From positions 19,620 through 83,619 of the forward strand of contig CALUEX010000007.1 of the NCBI GenBank assembly GCA_944319815.1: a stretch of 64,000 nt of DNA, written 5' to 3'. Within the stretch, counting starts at the first letter, position 1; each line of letters starts with the position of its first letter. Below the pieces are notes generated by a model that saw nothing but the letters and a program-made list of their open reading frames with translations, did not search any database and had not been told where the DNA came from. Shown piece by piece: positions 42,739-51,324 of this stretch. The DNA comes from an uncultured Prevotella sp. Its GTDB lineage: Bacteria > Bacteroidota > Bacteroidia > Bacteroidales > Bacteroidaceae. The position numbers were made by a program, and so were the translations under genes.

Positions 42739-43138
42739 GGGGTTGACTGGATTTGACAGCGGGTTGGAATGGTACGTAAGCACGCGGAGCGTGGTCTGTT
42801 TGCTCCTAAATCTCAGCGGTCATAAATTTATCTGGCGAAAACAAATACGCTCTCGCTGCCTAATCGAAGTACAGTAGATTACTGGCTTTATCCCGTCACA
42901 AGGTGATGGGACGAGACATCGCTCGGAAGCTCTTTTTCCGAAACATTCCGGTAAAGCGGTGCGGTTAAGTCGGGAATAGTCGTGTGTGGCCCCGCGCCCA
43001 CGATGAAGTTTTAGGGGATAAGGTCGTTGTTGGTGGTCCGGGTCTTGCAGCGACACGAAAACCGAAGGCCGGAATAAGCGTGTAGAAAGCGTATGGTTTC
43101 CCTGTTTGGACGAGGGTTCGAATCCCTCCAGCTCCACA
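42739..43138 (+). ncRNA. ssrA: Transfer-messenger RNA (tmRNA)
   Basis: About 400 nt. It begins GGGGTTGACTGGATTTGACA and ends with a T-loop GGTTCGAATCCCTCC and acceptor strand CAGCTCCA; the 5' GGGGTTG pairs with CAGCTCC, and CCA is not encoded. The tag frame encodes GENKYALAA followed by TAA at about 42835-42864, so the tag on stalled peptides is AGENKYALAA. It rescues stalled ribosomes together with SmpB. Its last bases form one end of the integrated element, which keeps the RNA intact. Confidence 0.97.
43125..43137. other. Attachment site attL inside ssrA 3' end
   Basis: CCTCCAGCTCCAC at the tmRNA 3' end is repeated at 55172-55184. Integration by a tyrosine recombinase at the 3' end of ssrA is a well-known pattern. 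Confidence 0.85.
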
Positions 43139-43165
43139 GACAATATTGATTATCAGTGATTTACG

Positions 43166-43220
43166 ACAACAACACCCAATTTTACACCCTAAAAATGTAA
43201 AGTTGGGTGTTGTTGTTTTT
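43166..43220 (+). terminator. Terminator downstream of ssrA, within the element
   Basis: Perfect 14-bp stem ACAACAACACCCAA/TTGGGTGTTGTTGT (43166-43179, 43203-43216) followed by a T run. It lies just inside the element. Confidence 0.9.
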
Positions 43221-43340
43221 ATTGAAATGAAGGTCAGCGTATTAACGTGGACACGTTCTAAAACGAAAAAGTGTTAATAATAAGACAGGCGAAGGTAAAA
43301 CATTTAACCTCCGCCTGTCTGAATTATACTTTGAGCACTA

Positions 43341-43919
43341 TCAGAATGTCAGGCCTATTCCAAAGGAAATAGAGTGACGTGTGCTATTGCTTTTGTAAAA
43401 TTCAGTTTTATCTGTAGCCTCGTCATAATAAGCCGTTGTTATATCGCGAAAGTTTTTTAGGTCATACGCAATTTGAAAATTCAAACCGAAATGTCGCATT
43501 ATTATCCATGTATAACCAACACCTAATTTCCCTGAAAAGCCGGAATTGCTGTCATCTGCCAACTTCAGGCCATAGCCTAAATCAGTAAACAGATATGCCT
43601 GTGGCAGTTTTCTTACGGGCTTATAGCGCAATGTCGCAAACACTGGGTATGTATTAAAGTCAGGTTCGGTATAACGAGCCAATCCCATGCCTATGCCGAC
43701 AGACCATTGTATCGCAACATCGTAACGTGCGGCTACTTGCAACAAGTTGCCACCAAACTTATATGAGCCTCTGCTATAAGTATTTCCTGCGAATTTTTCA
43801 GACATGCCCATACTGTATTGGTAGTCCAAGTCAATGTGTAATTTGGATTGGGCTAAAGCAGTTACAGAAATGAGACTTGTCACTATTGTTGATACAAATA
43901 ATCTTCTTGTCCGTCCCAT
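43341..43919 (-). CDS. Small outer-membrane beta-barrel protein, element cargo
   Basis: A 192-residue protein with signal peptide (VTSLISVTALAQ) and alternating amphipathic strands (AIQWSVGIGMGLARYT, YLFTDLGYGLKLAD), ending SISFGIGLTF with a terminal Phe. This is the pattern of an 8-stranded OmpW/OmpA-like or DUF-type porin family barrel. No ligand is known. It lies 244 bp downstream of another barrel gene and the LytTR system, which may regulate it. Confidence 0.75.
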   Translation of the reverse strand: MGRTRRLFVSTIVTSLISVTALAQSKLHIDLDYQYSMGMSEKFAGNTYSRGSYKFGGNLLQVAARYDVAIQWSVGIGMGLARYTEPDFNTYPVFATLRYKPVRKLPQAYLFTDLGYGLKLADDSNSGFSGKLGVGYTWIIMRHFGLNFQIAYDLKNFRDITTAYYDEATDKTEFYKSNSTRHSISFGIGLTF

Positions 43920-44163
43920 AGATATATTTGCTTAATTTTACTATTATTATTAGTCCTTTTACATCGAGATTTCAAAAGACAGCGCAAATATATAATAAGG
44001 CAAACATAATTGGACATATAAATGAAGTGAAATGGAAATATTTAGATATAAAACAGACATTATTGCAATTGAAAAAATTTCCAGCCGTCTGTTTATTTTC
44101 ACTATTAAAAATTAAAGGAATTGTTTTCTTACAAGTGCAGCTATGTTCATTAATTGTCACTTG

Positions 44164-44832
44164 TTAAAAATCAAAAGCAACGGTCATGTATACGCCATGA
44201 ACGTCTTTTGCTTTTGGATAAAAGCTGCTGAAGGCAAGATTTTCATACGCCATGTTTCTGCGCATAGCATAAACGTCTAACGTAGAGAAAATATAACCGA
44301 CAGAGATATTTAGCGGTTCTATCTTTGCCGAAACTCCAATCCGCGCATCGAAAAAACACCAGTTGCCTTTGTTGCTGCTGACGTATTTGTAGGCATAAGG
44401 GATAAGGTATTCATCCGAGCAAACGTCGATACATACTTTATCGTACGGAATACCGAGCATCAATCCTGGCTCGGCAAATAGCCTGACCGCAAAATCGCTT
44501 CCCTTCACTACCGTAGGCGAAAAGAACAGCAATGACGGATGGAAATATAAATTAGACGGCAATTGATATTTCTCGTTCACCCTCCAATACTTGCCTTGTG
44601 GAACTGCATCCGTGCTGAACTGTTTCCAATAGCCGATACCGCCGCCAATGCCGACATAGCGTATCGGAAACCAATGGTAAGCAGCCTCAAGCTGCCAAGT
44701 ATCGCTTGAGGTTATTGCCGCGTTAACTCCTGCGGAATGCATATTACGCGAAACCGCTTCATCCTGCGCATTTGACTTAAAATGGGCAGATATAAAAAGA
44801 ATCACTATAAACAAGTATTTATGCAATACCAT
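44164..44832 (-). CDS. Outer-membrane beta-barrel protein, element cargo
   Basis: A 222-residue protein with signal peptide (FIVILFISAHFKSNA), then strands such as IRYVGIGGGIGYWKQF, FAVRLFAEPGLMLGIPY, IEPLNISVGYIFSTLDVYA and final VYMTVAFDF. The family is not recognised. It is 10 bp downstream of the LytTR response regulator, so it belongs to the same transcript. It may be a target or an accessory sensor partner. Confidence 0.75.
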   Translation of the reverse strand: MVLHKYLFIVILFISAHFKSNAQDEAVSRNMHSAGVNAAITSSDTWQLEAAYHWFPIRYVGIGGGIGYWKQFSTDAVPQGKYWRVNEKYQLPSNLYFHPSLLFFSPTVVKGSDFAVRLFAEPGLMLGIPYDKVCIDVCSDEYLIPYAYKYVSSNKGNWCFFDARIGVSAKIEPLNISVGYIFSTLDVYAMRRNMAYENLAFSSFYPKAKDVHGVYMTVAFDF

Positions 44833-44842
44833 TTTTATAAAT

Positions 44843-45583
44843 TTACATATTCAGCCATTCTTTCAATCGTGAACTTTTCTCTTTACTGACAATAATATGC
44901 TCATCTTGGCAGTGGTAAAGTTTTACAATAAGTTTGGAGTTGAAAAATGTGCTGACTTTTTTCAACGCTTTTATATTAATGAGATATTTGCGGTTCAAAC
45001 GGAAAAAAGTGGTAGGATTCAGCATATCTTCCATTTCTTGAATCGTAGATGATAATTTATATGTATTGCCCGTACTATCCATAACCGTTGTGTTGCCTTC
45101 ATTCTTGCAAAAATAAAAGATGTCGCACACTGCAAGCGAAACCATGTCGTCGCCCTTATAAACGAGTAGACGTTCTTTATACCTGTTTCCAACATCCGCG
45201 ACAATACTTGACAGATTCTGAGGTGACGGGCGCAGCTTGACTTTATTTATAGCCTTGCGAAGTTCGTCTTCGTCTATCGGTTTCAACAGATAGTCTATCC
45301 CATTGTTTTTAATGGCCTGCATGGCATATTCATCGTAAGCGGTAGTGAATATGACAAACGATGACGGCATAACATAACTAAACGCCATGAATACATTTCC
45401 GTCAAGAAGACGTATGTCAGAAAAAACGAGGTCGTAGTCGTCATGCGACTGTAAGTAATCGACAACTTCCTTGACACTCCTTAACGGACCGTCAACTTGC
45501 AATATATCGTCTATGTCAAGTATCTTATTCCTCAACCGTGTTGCACTAAGCAACTCGTCTTCTATAATTACGACTTTTTTCAT
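44843..45583 (-). CDS. LytTR-family response regulator
   Basis: A 246-residue protein. Receiver domain with IIEDE near residues 6-9, LVFSDIRLLDG (phospho-acceptor Asp near residue 56), FTTAYDEYAMQAI and KPIDEDEL (Lys). A C-terminal LytTR DNA-binding domain follows (FRLNRKYLINIKALKKV). Overlap with the histidine kinase gene is 4 bp (ATGA). Family members control cell-envelope, virulence or uptake genes; direct targets may be the two barrel genes downstream. Confidence 0.92.
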   Translation of the reverse strand: MKKVVIIEDELLSATRLRNKILDIDDILQVDGPLRSVKEVVDYLQSHDDYDLVFSDIRLLDGNVFMAFSYVMPSSFVIFTTAYDEYAMQAIKNNGIDYLLKPIDEDELRKAINKVKLRPSPQNLSSIVADVGNRYKERLLVYKGDDMVSLAVCDIFYFCKNEGNTTVMDSTGNTYKLSSTIQEMEDMLNPTTFFRLNRKYLINIKALKKVSTFFNSKLIVKLYHCQDEHIIVSKEKSSRLKEWLNM

Positions 45584-46596
45584 TTTTCTGCTTTTATTAT
45601 TGGAATATAGACTTTAAAACTATCCGAACCGTTCTTGACAATTATATCCCGGTGGAGTTTCGTTTTATGACGTGCCCTTAGGTTTGCCAACCCTACTCCA
45701 GGTCCACAGTCATTATCGGCTTCGTCTTGCCGATGCAGGATGTTGTTACTGACAACAATATAATCTCCTTCCCTGTTGATACGGATTATAAGTTTTTCGT
45801 GTGAATTAGGAGCATTGTGCTTTACAGCATTCTCAATCAATATTTGAAGGCTGAACGGCAAAATGCTTTCGCTGTCATCGTATTCAAACTCAGGTAATTC
45901 CATCTCGATATTTTCATACCTCAATTGCAACAATGCGACATAATTCCTTACAAAAGCAATAGCCTCTTTGATTGTTACAGTATCTGTGTCCATGTATCCA
46001 AGAATATATCTGTAAATCTTGGATAATCTTATTACATACTTCTCCGCTAATTTAGGCTTTGTTTCAATTAGGTATGCCAATGCGCTGAGACTGTTAAACA
46101 CAAAATGGGGGTTAAGTTGCATTTTCAAAAGCTGCATCCGAAGGTCAGCATTTTCCTGTTGTCTTTTTTCAGACATTTTCACATAATGATCGACCGTGAA
46201 AATCAACGACACCACTGATGATATCAGCCCCATAAAATAAGCGTTTCCCCACGTGTCGCCATCATCTATCGGTTCGGAAAATATATCCATTATACCTTTT
46301 TCAAAAAGAATCGCTAACAGCATATTGAATGCAAGCAGAATAAGGCCGAACGTCATTGTACGTCTGTGCTTTATCTTTCCTGACAAGTTACTCCGTATGA
46401 TAAAAGCACTGACTAATATACTGAAAAACGAGAACAACGCACTATATGCCAGGTCAATCCATAATGGAGCAAAACCGTCTACGGATTCTTCTCTCACCAA
46501 ATCATTATTTGCAAATACCCAAATAATATCATAAAGGAAAAAAATAAGTATGGTAAACCATACCCAAGTTATTATGTAATGTCCACACCGTTTCAT
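45580..46596 (-). CDS. LytS-type sensor histidine kinase
   Basis: A 338-residue membrane kinase. Hydrophobic segments near residues 5-30, 45-70, 80-102 and 115-135 form the sensor; the cytoplasmic part has the H-box LQLNPHFVFNSLSAL (His near residue 167), LQILIENAVKHN (N-box) and GVGLANLRARH (G-box), as in the His_kinase/HATPase_c_5 type. It partners the LytTR regulator encoded just after it. A TAACTTTG sits only 4 bp upstream of the ATG, suggesting a leaderless mRNA. Confidence 0.93.
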   Translation of the reverse strand: MKRCGHYIITWVWFTILIFFLYDIIWVFANNDLVREESVDGFAPLWIDLAYSALFSFFSILVSAFIIRSNLSGKIKHRRTMTFGLILLAFNMLLAILFEKGIMDIFSEPIDDGDTWGNAYFMGLISSVVSLIFTVDHYVKMSEKRQQENADLRMQLLKMQLNPHFVFNSLSALAYLIETKPKLAEKYVIRLSKIYRYILGYMDTDTVTIKEAIAFVRNYVALLQLRYENIEMELPEFEYDDSESILPFSLQILIENAVKHNAPNSHEKLIIRINREGDYIVVSNNILHRQDEADNDCGPGVGLANLRARHKTKLHRDIIVKNGSDSFKVYIPIIKAEK

Positions 46597-46763
46597 GCCG
46601 CAAAGTTACATCTTTGTCGCTTAAATCAGTCAAAATATGAATGAAACGACATAAAATCTTGCCCAAGCGGTAATCTTTTACAATGAAATGTTGTTTCATG
46701 TTCATAATATCCAAAATTATCTACTATTATTTTGAATTTTGAAATGATAATTTCAAGCATATA

Positions 46764-48293
46764 TTATATTTTAAATCCTTTATTTTGTCTTTTATTAATT
46801 TTTCCATCATACAATCCCATTGCAACATCATCTACCTCTTTGAGTGTATGACGATGCTTTATTTGGTCAAATGGTTGTCTATGTTCTGCGTAGCCACAAA
46901 GCCATTCGCCGACCGCTTTATGACATTCGGTTGTTTCTCCATATTCTTTCATTACGCTCTTGATGTCTGAGGCTTCGGATGATGTGAAAAATGATTTATG
47001 CCGTTCCGTTCCAAAATGGATAATCGCATCTACAGCCCGTTTGAACATCTCGTTTGCCTTATAGAGGACGTGTGCAAGTAGATTCAGAATATCACGATAT
47101 GTTTTCAGTGTACCTTGCAACTGGTGGATGATCTTGTTTTTCTCTGCCGTGGCCCGGCTTACGGCAAAGTCAATGCGATGCCGCTCACCGTCCTTTTGTT
47201 CTTGAAGTACCCTTATCGCCCTATTCCTCTCAATAACGAGTGAACGGTTTTGTGCTATAACCCTGTCACGCTCGGCTTTGACATATTCTTTTTCCTCAAC
47301 CAATGCCTTTGTAATTTTGTCAACATTGTTCTTAACGACGATAGGAAAAGCTTTTCTGATACGCTCGTTCTCGGCCTTTAGCTTGGCTATTTCCTTTTCC
47401 AGCGCAACGGACTTGCCTACACCGACAAGACTCCCCACGCTGTCGAGTATGCTGTCAACCTTGTTTTTGCGTTCGTCTTTGAGCCGTTTCTCCTTTACGG
47501 CAATTTCGTTGTCAAGCGAATTGCTGTATTGTTCCTTTGCCTTGTTGCCGTCCTCGATTGACTGGCGTTCCGCATCAGCTTTCTCCTTTGCGGCAAGGGC
47601 GGCTTTCCTGTCGACTTCCGCCTTTTTCGCCTCGCGCTTCTGCTTGGCGATGATGAAGTCTGTCCGCTCCAAATGCTCCTTGCCCGTAACCGATTTCGAG
47701 ATGCCCCTTTCCATGCCAAGGCATTCAGCCAAAAAGGTCTGCATCTCGCTCATGGCTTTTTCGTCCAGCTTGTAGGACTTCCCCGTATCGTGGTTCATCC
47801 AATCCCACACTATGTGAGCGTGCAGGTTTGGTTTCCATGTGGCGGTGTCGCCAGGCGTAGCGCAATGCCCCTCATCGCGGTGGATGAACACTTGAAGTGC
47901 TGTTATCCCCCAACGTCGGTTACATACCTCGCAAAATTGCCGCAACTGCTCCATTGTGGTATCATCCTTGATGACGACCACGCCCTCTTTCAGAGGAGTG
48001 CTGCCACGGACTATAGTAATCTTTCCAGTTTTCTTATTCACCCGTTCACGGTCTTTGGTCTGCATCGCCCGACCAGTCTTTTCCTTGACTATCGCGGCAA
48101 TACGGTTGTAACGGTCGGTGAGCGTGGCTTCGCCGAAATCAGGTGATACCCACGTCTCGTTTCCTGCCATGAGGTCGGTACGGATGTAGAACTTTTCCTT
48201 GCGGATGTTGGTGAGGTATTCAGCTGTCCGCCTGTTGTGTGCCTCGCTACTGCCGATGTTACACGGCTTGATGTTGATTGATGTCTTTGCCAT
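46764..48293 (-). CDS. MobV/Pre-type relaxase
   Basis: A 509-residue relaxase. The N-terminal 200 residues fit the MobV (Pre/Mob) family: MAKTSINIKPCNIGSSEAHNR, VFIHRDEGH, and NLHAHIVWDWMNHDTGKSY supply the HUH-type histidines. A long helical coiled coil (KAALAAKEKADAERQSIEDG to about 380) and a C-terminal charged region follow. It would nick oriT and pilot the strand into a recipient using a helper's conjugation machinery. Start at MAKTS; the upstream codons lack family similarity. The candidate oriT lies directly upstream. Confidence 0.9.
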   Translation of the reverse strand: MAKTSINIKPCNIGSSEAHNRRTAEYLTNIRKEKFYIRTDLMAGNETWVSPDFGEATLTDRYNRIAAIVKEKTGRAMQTKDRERVNKKTGKITIVRGSTPLKEGVVVIKDDTTMEQLRQFCEVCNRRWGITALQVFIHRDEGHCATPGDTATWKPNLHAHIVWDWMNHDTGKSYKLDEKAMSEMQTFLAECLGMERGISKSVTGKEHLERTDFIIAKQKREAKKAEVDRKAALAAKEKADAERQSIEDGNKAKEQYSNSLDNEIAVKEKRLKDERKNKVDSILDSVGSLVGVGKSVALEKEIAKLKAENERIRKAFPIVVKNNVDKITKALVEEKEYVKAERDRVIAQNRSLVIERNRAIRVLQEQKDGERHRIDFAVSRATAEKNKIIHQLQGTLKTYRDILNLLAHVLYKANEMFKRAVDAIIHFGTERHKSFFTSSEASDIKSVMKEYGETTECHKAVGEWLCGYAEHRQPFDQIKHRHTLKEVDDVAMGLYDGKINKRQNKGFKI

Positions 48294-48582
48294 AAGGCTT
48301 GTCTGTCTTTTAGATTTCACAAAAAGGGTTATTAGGGCTGCGCCTTAATCGGAGGGTGCAGGGAGAGGGTCACTTCCTGCTCAGGGTTCTTAGGGGTGGA
48401 AACCACTAAGCGGAGTTTCCAAAGAGAGGGTCACTATTTGGTCGGGTTGCAGAGGGCTGAAAGTCCTTGCCGGGTTCTTAGGGCAGAGCCATAAGCCCCT
48501 CGGGAGAGCCCACAACTTCGCAGCTTGCGGAGAAGTTATAGTGGGCTATAACCGAAAACGACTCGGTTCTTCCGGCGATGTT
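48294..48582. other. Putative oriT region
   Basis: Contains 12-bp direct repeats GAGAGGGTCACT (48363-48374, 48424-48435), repeated GGTTCTTAGGG, and an imperfect hairpin AGCCCACAACTTC/GAAGTTATAGTGGGCT (48507-48547). It lies between the relaxase and primase genes, where MobV elements place oriT. Confidence 0.5.
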
Positions 48583-49497
48583 TCACAGCCCAGCCTGACG
48601 GACTTGACTTTTTCTTTCTTTACGTTGTTGCAGGTATTCGTTCAAGTCCTTGCATCCGCCGTATGTGTCCGAAGCGTCAAGTATGCAAATGGTGCTACCG
48701 TGTTCCTTACGCATTTTATGCACGGCTTCTTTTCCTGCACGGTCGTTGTCAAGGAAACAATGTATGCGCCCATAGCTTCCCAACAAATAGAGTGCCTTGG
48801 CAACATTGCTTACGGAGTTCAGGACAATGTAATCCTGCTTGTCGAGGCCTGGTGATTGGGGACGGCTTTCAAGCCTCAAAGTCAGGAATGAAAGATAGTC
48901 GATAAATCCCTCGAACACGTAACATTCGCGTTTCGGCTCTTCAGACTGCCTGATGTGGGATATCGCTTTCGGCGCTATGCATCCCTTGAAATACCTGTTG
49001 CGGATTTCATACCCTCCCGATATGTTCGGAAAGGCGATGGCGAAATACCGTTTCCCGTTATTGGTGAAGTGCGCTTCCTTGCATTCTCTTTTCGCCAGTT
49101 CCGTATCTATTTCTCTTTCCTGAAGGTAGGCGAGCAATACAGGAGAAGAAAGCGGCACGATTTCCAACTGTCTGAAACTTGGTACGGAAGATTGTTGCTT
49201 GCGAAAAGAGAAAGGTATTGGGCGTACATGCGGTGCCTGTTCTCCAATCTTGCGCAGCAAGCAAGAAACACAGTCGGAACGGTAAAGCTCCTGTGCCAGC
49301 GCAATGATATTGCCACCCTTTCCCAAACCAAAATCGTACCATTGGTTGCGTTCCGTATTCACCTTGAACGAAGCTTGAACTTCTTCTCTGAACGGCGATT
49401 TATACCAAAGGTTCACGCCATGCCGTTTGACGGGGCTATGCCCAAGACTGTGCAGATAGTCTGCCAAGCTGATTTGTTTGGCTGTCTGTATGTCCAT
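48583..49497 (-). CDS. Toprim-domain DNA primase-like protein
   Basis: A 304-residue protein. The N-terminal ~90 residues resemble the CHC2 zinc-finger primase module without the cysteines in order (KVNTERNQWYDFGLGKGGNI), followed by a Toprim domain: VFEGFIDYLS near residue 195 (Glu) and FLDNDRAGKEAV near residue 250 (DxD). Such proteins prime lagging-strand replication or act with a RepA-like helicase on Bacteroides mobile elements. It precedes the relaxase, with the oriT-like region between. Confidence 0.85.
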   Translation of the reverse strand: MDIQTAKQISLADYLHSLGHSPVKRHGVNLWYKSPFREEVQASFKVNTERNQWYDFGLGKGGNIIALAQELYRSDCVSCLLRKIGEQAPHVRPIPFSFRKQQSSVPSFRQLEIVPLSSPVLLAYLQEREIDTELAKRECKEAHFTNNGKRYFAIAFPNISGGYEIRNRYFKGCIAPKAISHIRQSEEPKRECYVFEGFIDYLSFLTLRLESRPQSPGLDKQDYIVLNSVSNVAKALYLLGSYGRIHCFLDNDRAGKEAVHKMRKEHGSTICILDASDTYGGCKDLNEYLQQRKERKSQVRQAGL

Positions 49498-49703
49498 AAA
49501 TGATTTTCTTTAATGGTTATTGCTTTTTTCTTTTCGCCCGTACCTGTCTTGCAGGTTACGGATTGAACAACCACTTCACTTTATTTTCGTATACATAGGA
49601 TACGGCATTAAAGTGAAGCGGTTTTCCGTGTTCGGCATCTACTTCGCTTTATTCCTAATATATAGACCCCATGAATAAAGTGAAGTGATTGCGGTAGGCT
49701 GCG
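49498..49703. other. Iteron-like repeat region
   Basis: Four copies of a 13-14 bp element in alternate orientation: CACTTCACTTTATT (49572-49585), ATTAAAGTGAAGCG (49607-49620), ACTTCGCTTTATT (49641-49653), AATAAAGTGAAGTG (49674-49687). The first and last are perfect inverted copies. It may be an origin or a regulatory region of the replication genes. Confidence 0.6.
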
Positions 49704-50780
49704 TCAATAGCGGAAGTCGGGCTTGTACCTGTATTTCCTGCCGTTTTCCTGCACTATTATTCGCTTGTCCTTCAACACCGTGATAAGGCTTACCACCTTG
49801 TTATCGCTCAGGCGGATGCCGACAGAAGCGTAGGATTCTTTCAACGCCAGTGCCAAGTCCTTGTAGCCGTATTCGCTTTGCTGCGAAAACGCGGCTTCCA
49901 ACGCTGCCCTGTGCTGCTGTTCGGAAATGTCCTTGTAAGCATCGAACTTCTCGCCTTTCGGCCTGCCGGGCTCTTTTGCTGACATGCGGTAATCCTCCGC
50001 CAGTTCGGGCAAAGCCCTGTCGTTGATGCGGAAGGCGAACGGCTCAAAGTCAACCGCGCGTATGTGCATGGCGGAAACCTTGCTTATGTCGCCGCAGCTC
50101 TTGTCCTTTTCCACGAGCAGCACGGTTTCCGCCTTGTTGTTCAACTCAGTACCGATGTGGCCTCTCGCGTTCTCGTCACCCTTGTTCTGGTGGAGTATGG
50201 TGTGGATGTGAATCTGCCTGTCGTCAGTCCATTGCATCAGCTTGGATATGATGCGTGTCGATTCGGCTGGGCTGTTGATGTCATACATCATGTCGCGGAT
50301 GCCGTCTATCACCACAAGCCCGATGTTCGGCGTATGGTAGATTGCGTGTTCGACAATCCTGATGCGCTGTTCGGGCGTGTACTTGCGCAGGGCGAGGAAC
50401 TCAAGGTTCTCGTCGTCCCTGTCATCGGGCAAGCCCGCCATACGCATGATGCGTTCCATCACTTTCAGGCAATGGTGAGGACTTTGCTCCGTGTCCACAT
50501 AAAGGACTTTCCGCTTCGCTTCGGGAAGCTCCGCAGCATACCTAAGCACCGTGCCGTTCTTCAATGCCGCTGCCACGATGGCCGACACGTTGAACGTCTT
50601 CTTGCTTTTGGCCTTGCCTATGGATGCGCTGAAGTTGCCCAGCGTCCCGATTACGGAGCCTTTCACTTTGAGGATTTCGGGAGCCTCCTCGTATTTTGCC
50701 GAAAGGCTCAGGCGCGAGGCTTGCCAAAGGATTGCGGCCTGTTCGTCGGATATTTCCCTAAGGTCTCTCATATAGTCCAT
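49704..50780 (-). CDS. RepA-like AAA ATPase (AAA_25 type)
   Basis: A 358-residue P-loop ATPase. Walker A is a variant, GKAKSKKT near residue 60, as in element-borne AAA_25/RepA helicases; VLYVDTEQSP (strand with acidic residues), IGLVVIDGIRDMM (Walker B near residue 170) and HTILHQNKGDENARGHIGTEL follow. A C-terminal winged-helix-like domain is probable (LSDNKVVSLITVLKDKRI). The start at MDYMRDLREIS replaces a 110-residue Arg-rich frame overlapping the upstream HTH gene. It works with the Toprim primase in element replication or mobilization. Confidence 0.85.
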   Translation of the reverse strand: MDYMRDLREISDEQAAILWQASRLSLSAKYEEAPEILKVKGSVIGTLGNFSASIGKAKSKKTFNVSAIVAAALKNGTVLRYAAELPEAKRKVLYVDTEQSPHHCLKVMERIMRMAGLPDDRDDENLEFLALRKYTPEQRIRIVEHAIYHTPNIGLVVIDGIRDMMYDINSPAESTRIISKLMQWTDDRQIHIHTILHQNKGDENARGHIGTELNNKAETVLLVEKDKSCGDISKVSAMHIRAVDFEPFAFRINDRALPELAEDYRMSAKEPGRPKGEKFDAYKDISEQQHRAALEAAFSQQSEYGYKDLALALKESYASVGIRLSDNKVVSLITVLKDKRIIVQENGRKYRYKPDFRY

Positions 50781-50794
50781 AGCGAAGCCTCCCT

Positions 50795-51103
50795 TTATTT
50801 GCGCTCTCCGGTTTTCTTTCCTGCCAGTTCGAGGGCAAGTTCCGCGTCCACGATAATCTTGCGCCCTATCTGGGTGACGGCCTTGTCTATCTTTCCGCTT
50901 TTCTTTATGCGGTTTGCGGTAGGCAGGCTGCATCCGAACAGCCTTGCTATGCCGGCTATCCCGTACACGTATTTTCTGTCCGTGTCCGTTACGGGCTGCG
51001 TTTGCGCTTCCGTCTTGTCGGAAGCGTGCCTGCTTAACATTACGAACTCCTCGCCCGTCATTTGCCAGACGGGCTTTGATAATAACTCTTGAAGGTTTGC
51101 CAT
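50795..51103 (-). CDS. DUF3853-type helix-turn-helix protein
   Basis: A 102-residue protein: MANLQELLSKPVWQMTGEEFVML, then an HTH near residues 47-70 (IAGIARLFGCSLPTANRIKKS) with a wing-like GRKIIVD. This resembles DUF3853/excisionase-type proteins common in Bacteroides mobile elements, where they regulate excision or replication genes. It lies 14 bp upstream of the AAA ATPase gene. TAACTTTG at 51180-51173 is a likely -7 element. Confidence 0.85.
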   Translation of the reverse strand: MANLQELLSKPVWQMTGEEFVMLSRHASDKTEAQTQPVTDTDRKYVYGIAGIARLFGCSLPTANRIKKSGKIDKAVTQIGRKIIVDAELALELAGKKTGERK

Positions 51104-51257
51104 CGTTCATTTATTTTAGAGGTTCAACATTCAGCCCTGCGCACTGGCTGCTATTACTGTTCTCGAACGGTGCAAAGTTAAGCATGGTTGTAAGTGGCAA
51201 GGATGTGGATGCGCAAATTGGCAATCTCCGTATCTCATTGAATGTCAGGAAATAAAA

Positions 51258-51286
51258 ATACCACCCAAAATTATTTTGAGTGGTAT
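51258..51286 (-). terminator. Intrinsic terminator before DUF3853 unit
   Basis: Stem ATACCACcCAAAA/TTTTGaGTGGTAT with a T-rich tail on the minus strand. It ends the integrase-DUF1016 transcript. Confidence 0.8.
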
Positions 51287-51324
51287 GAGTGGAACTTTCG
51301 TAAAAGATCTGTCCGTATCACGGA

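Noticed and set aside
42820-43143. Open frame on the minus strand inside ssrA
   Set aside because: It lies in the tmRNA, whose structure and tag are clear.
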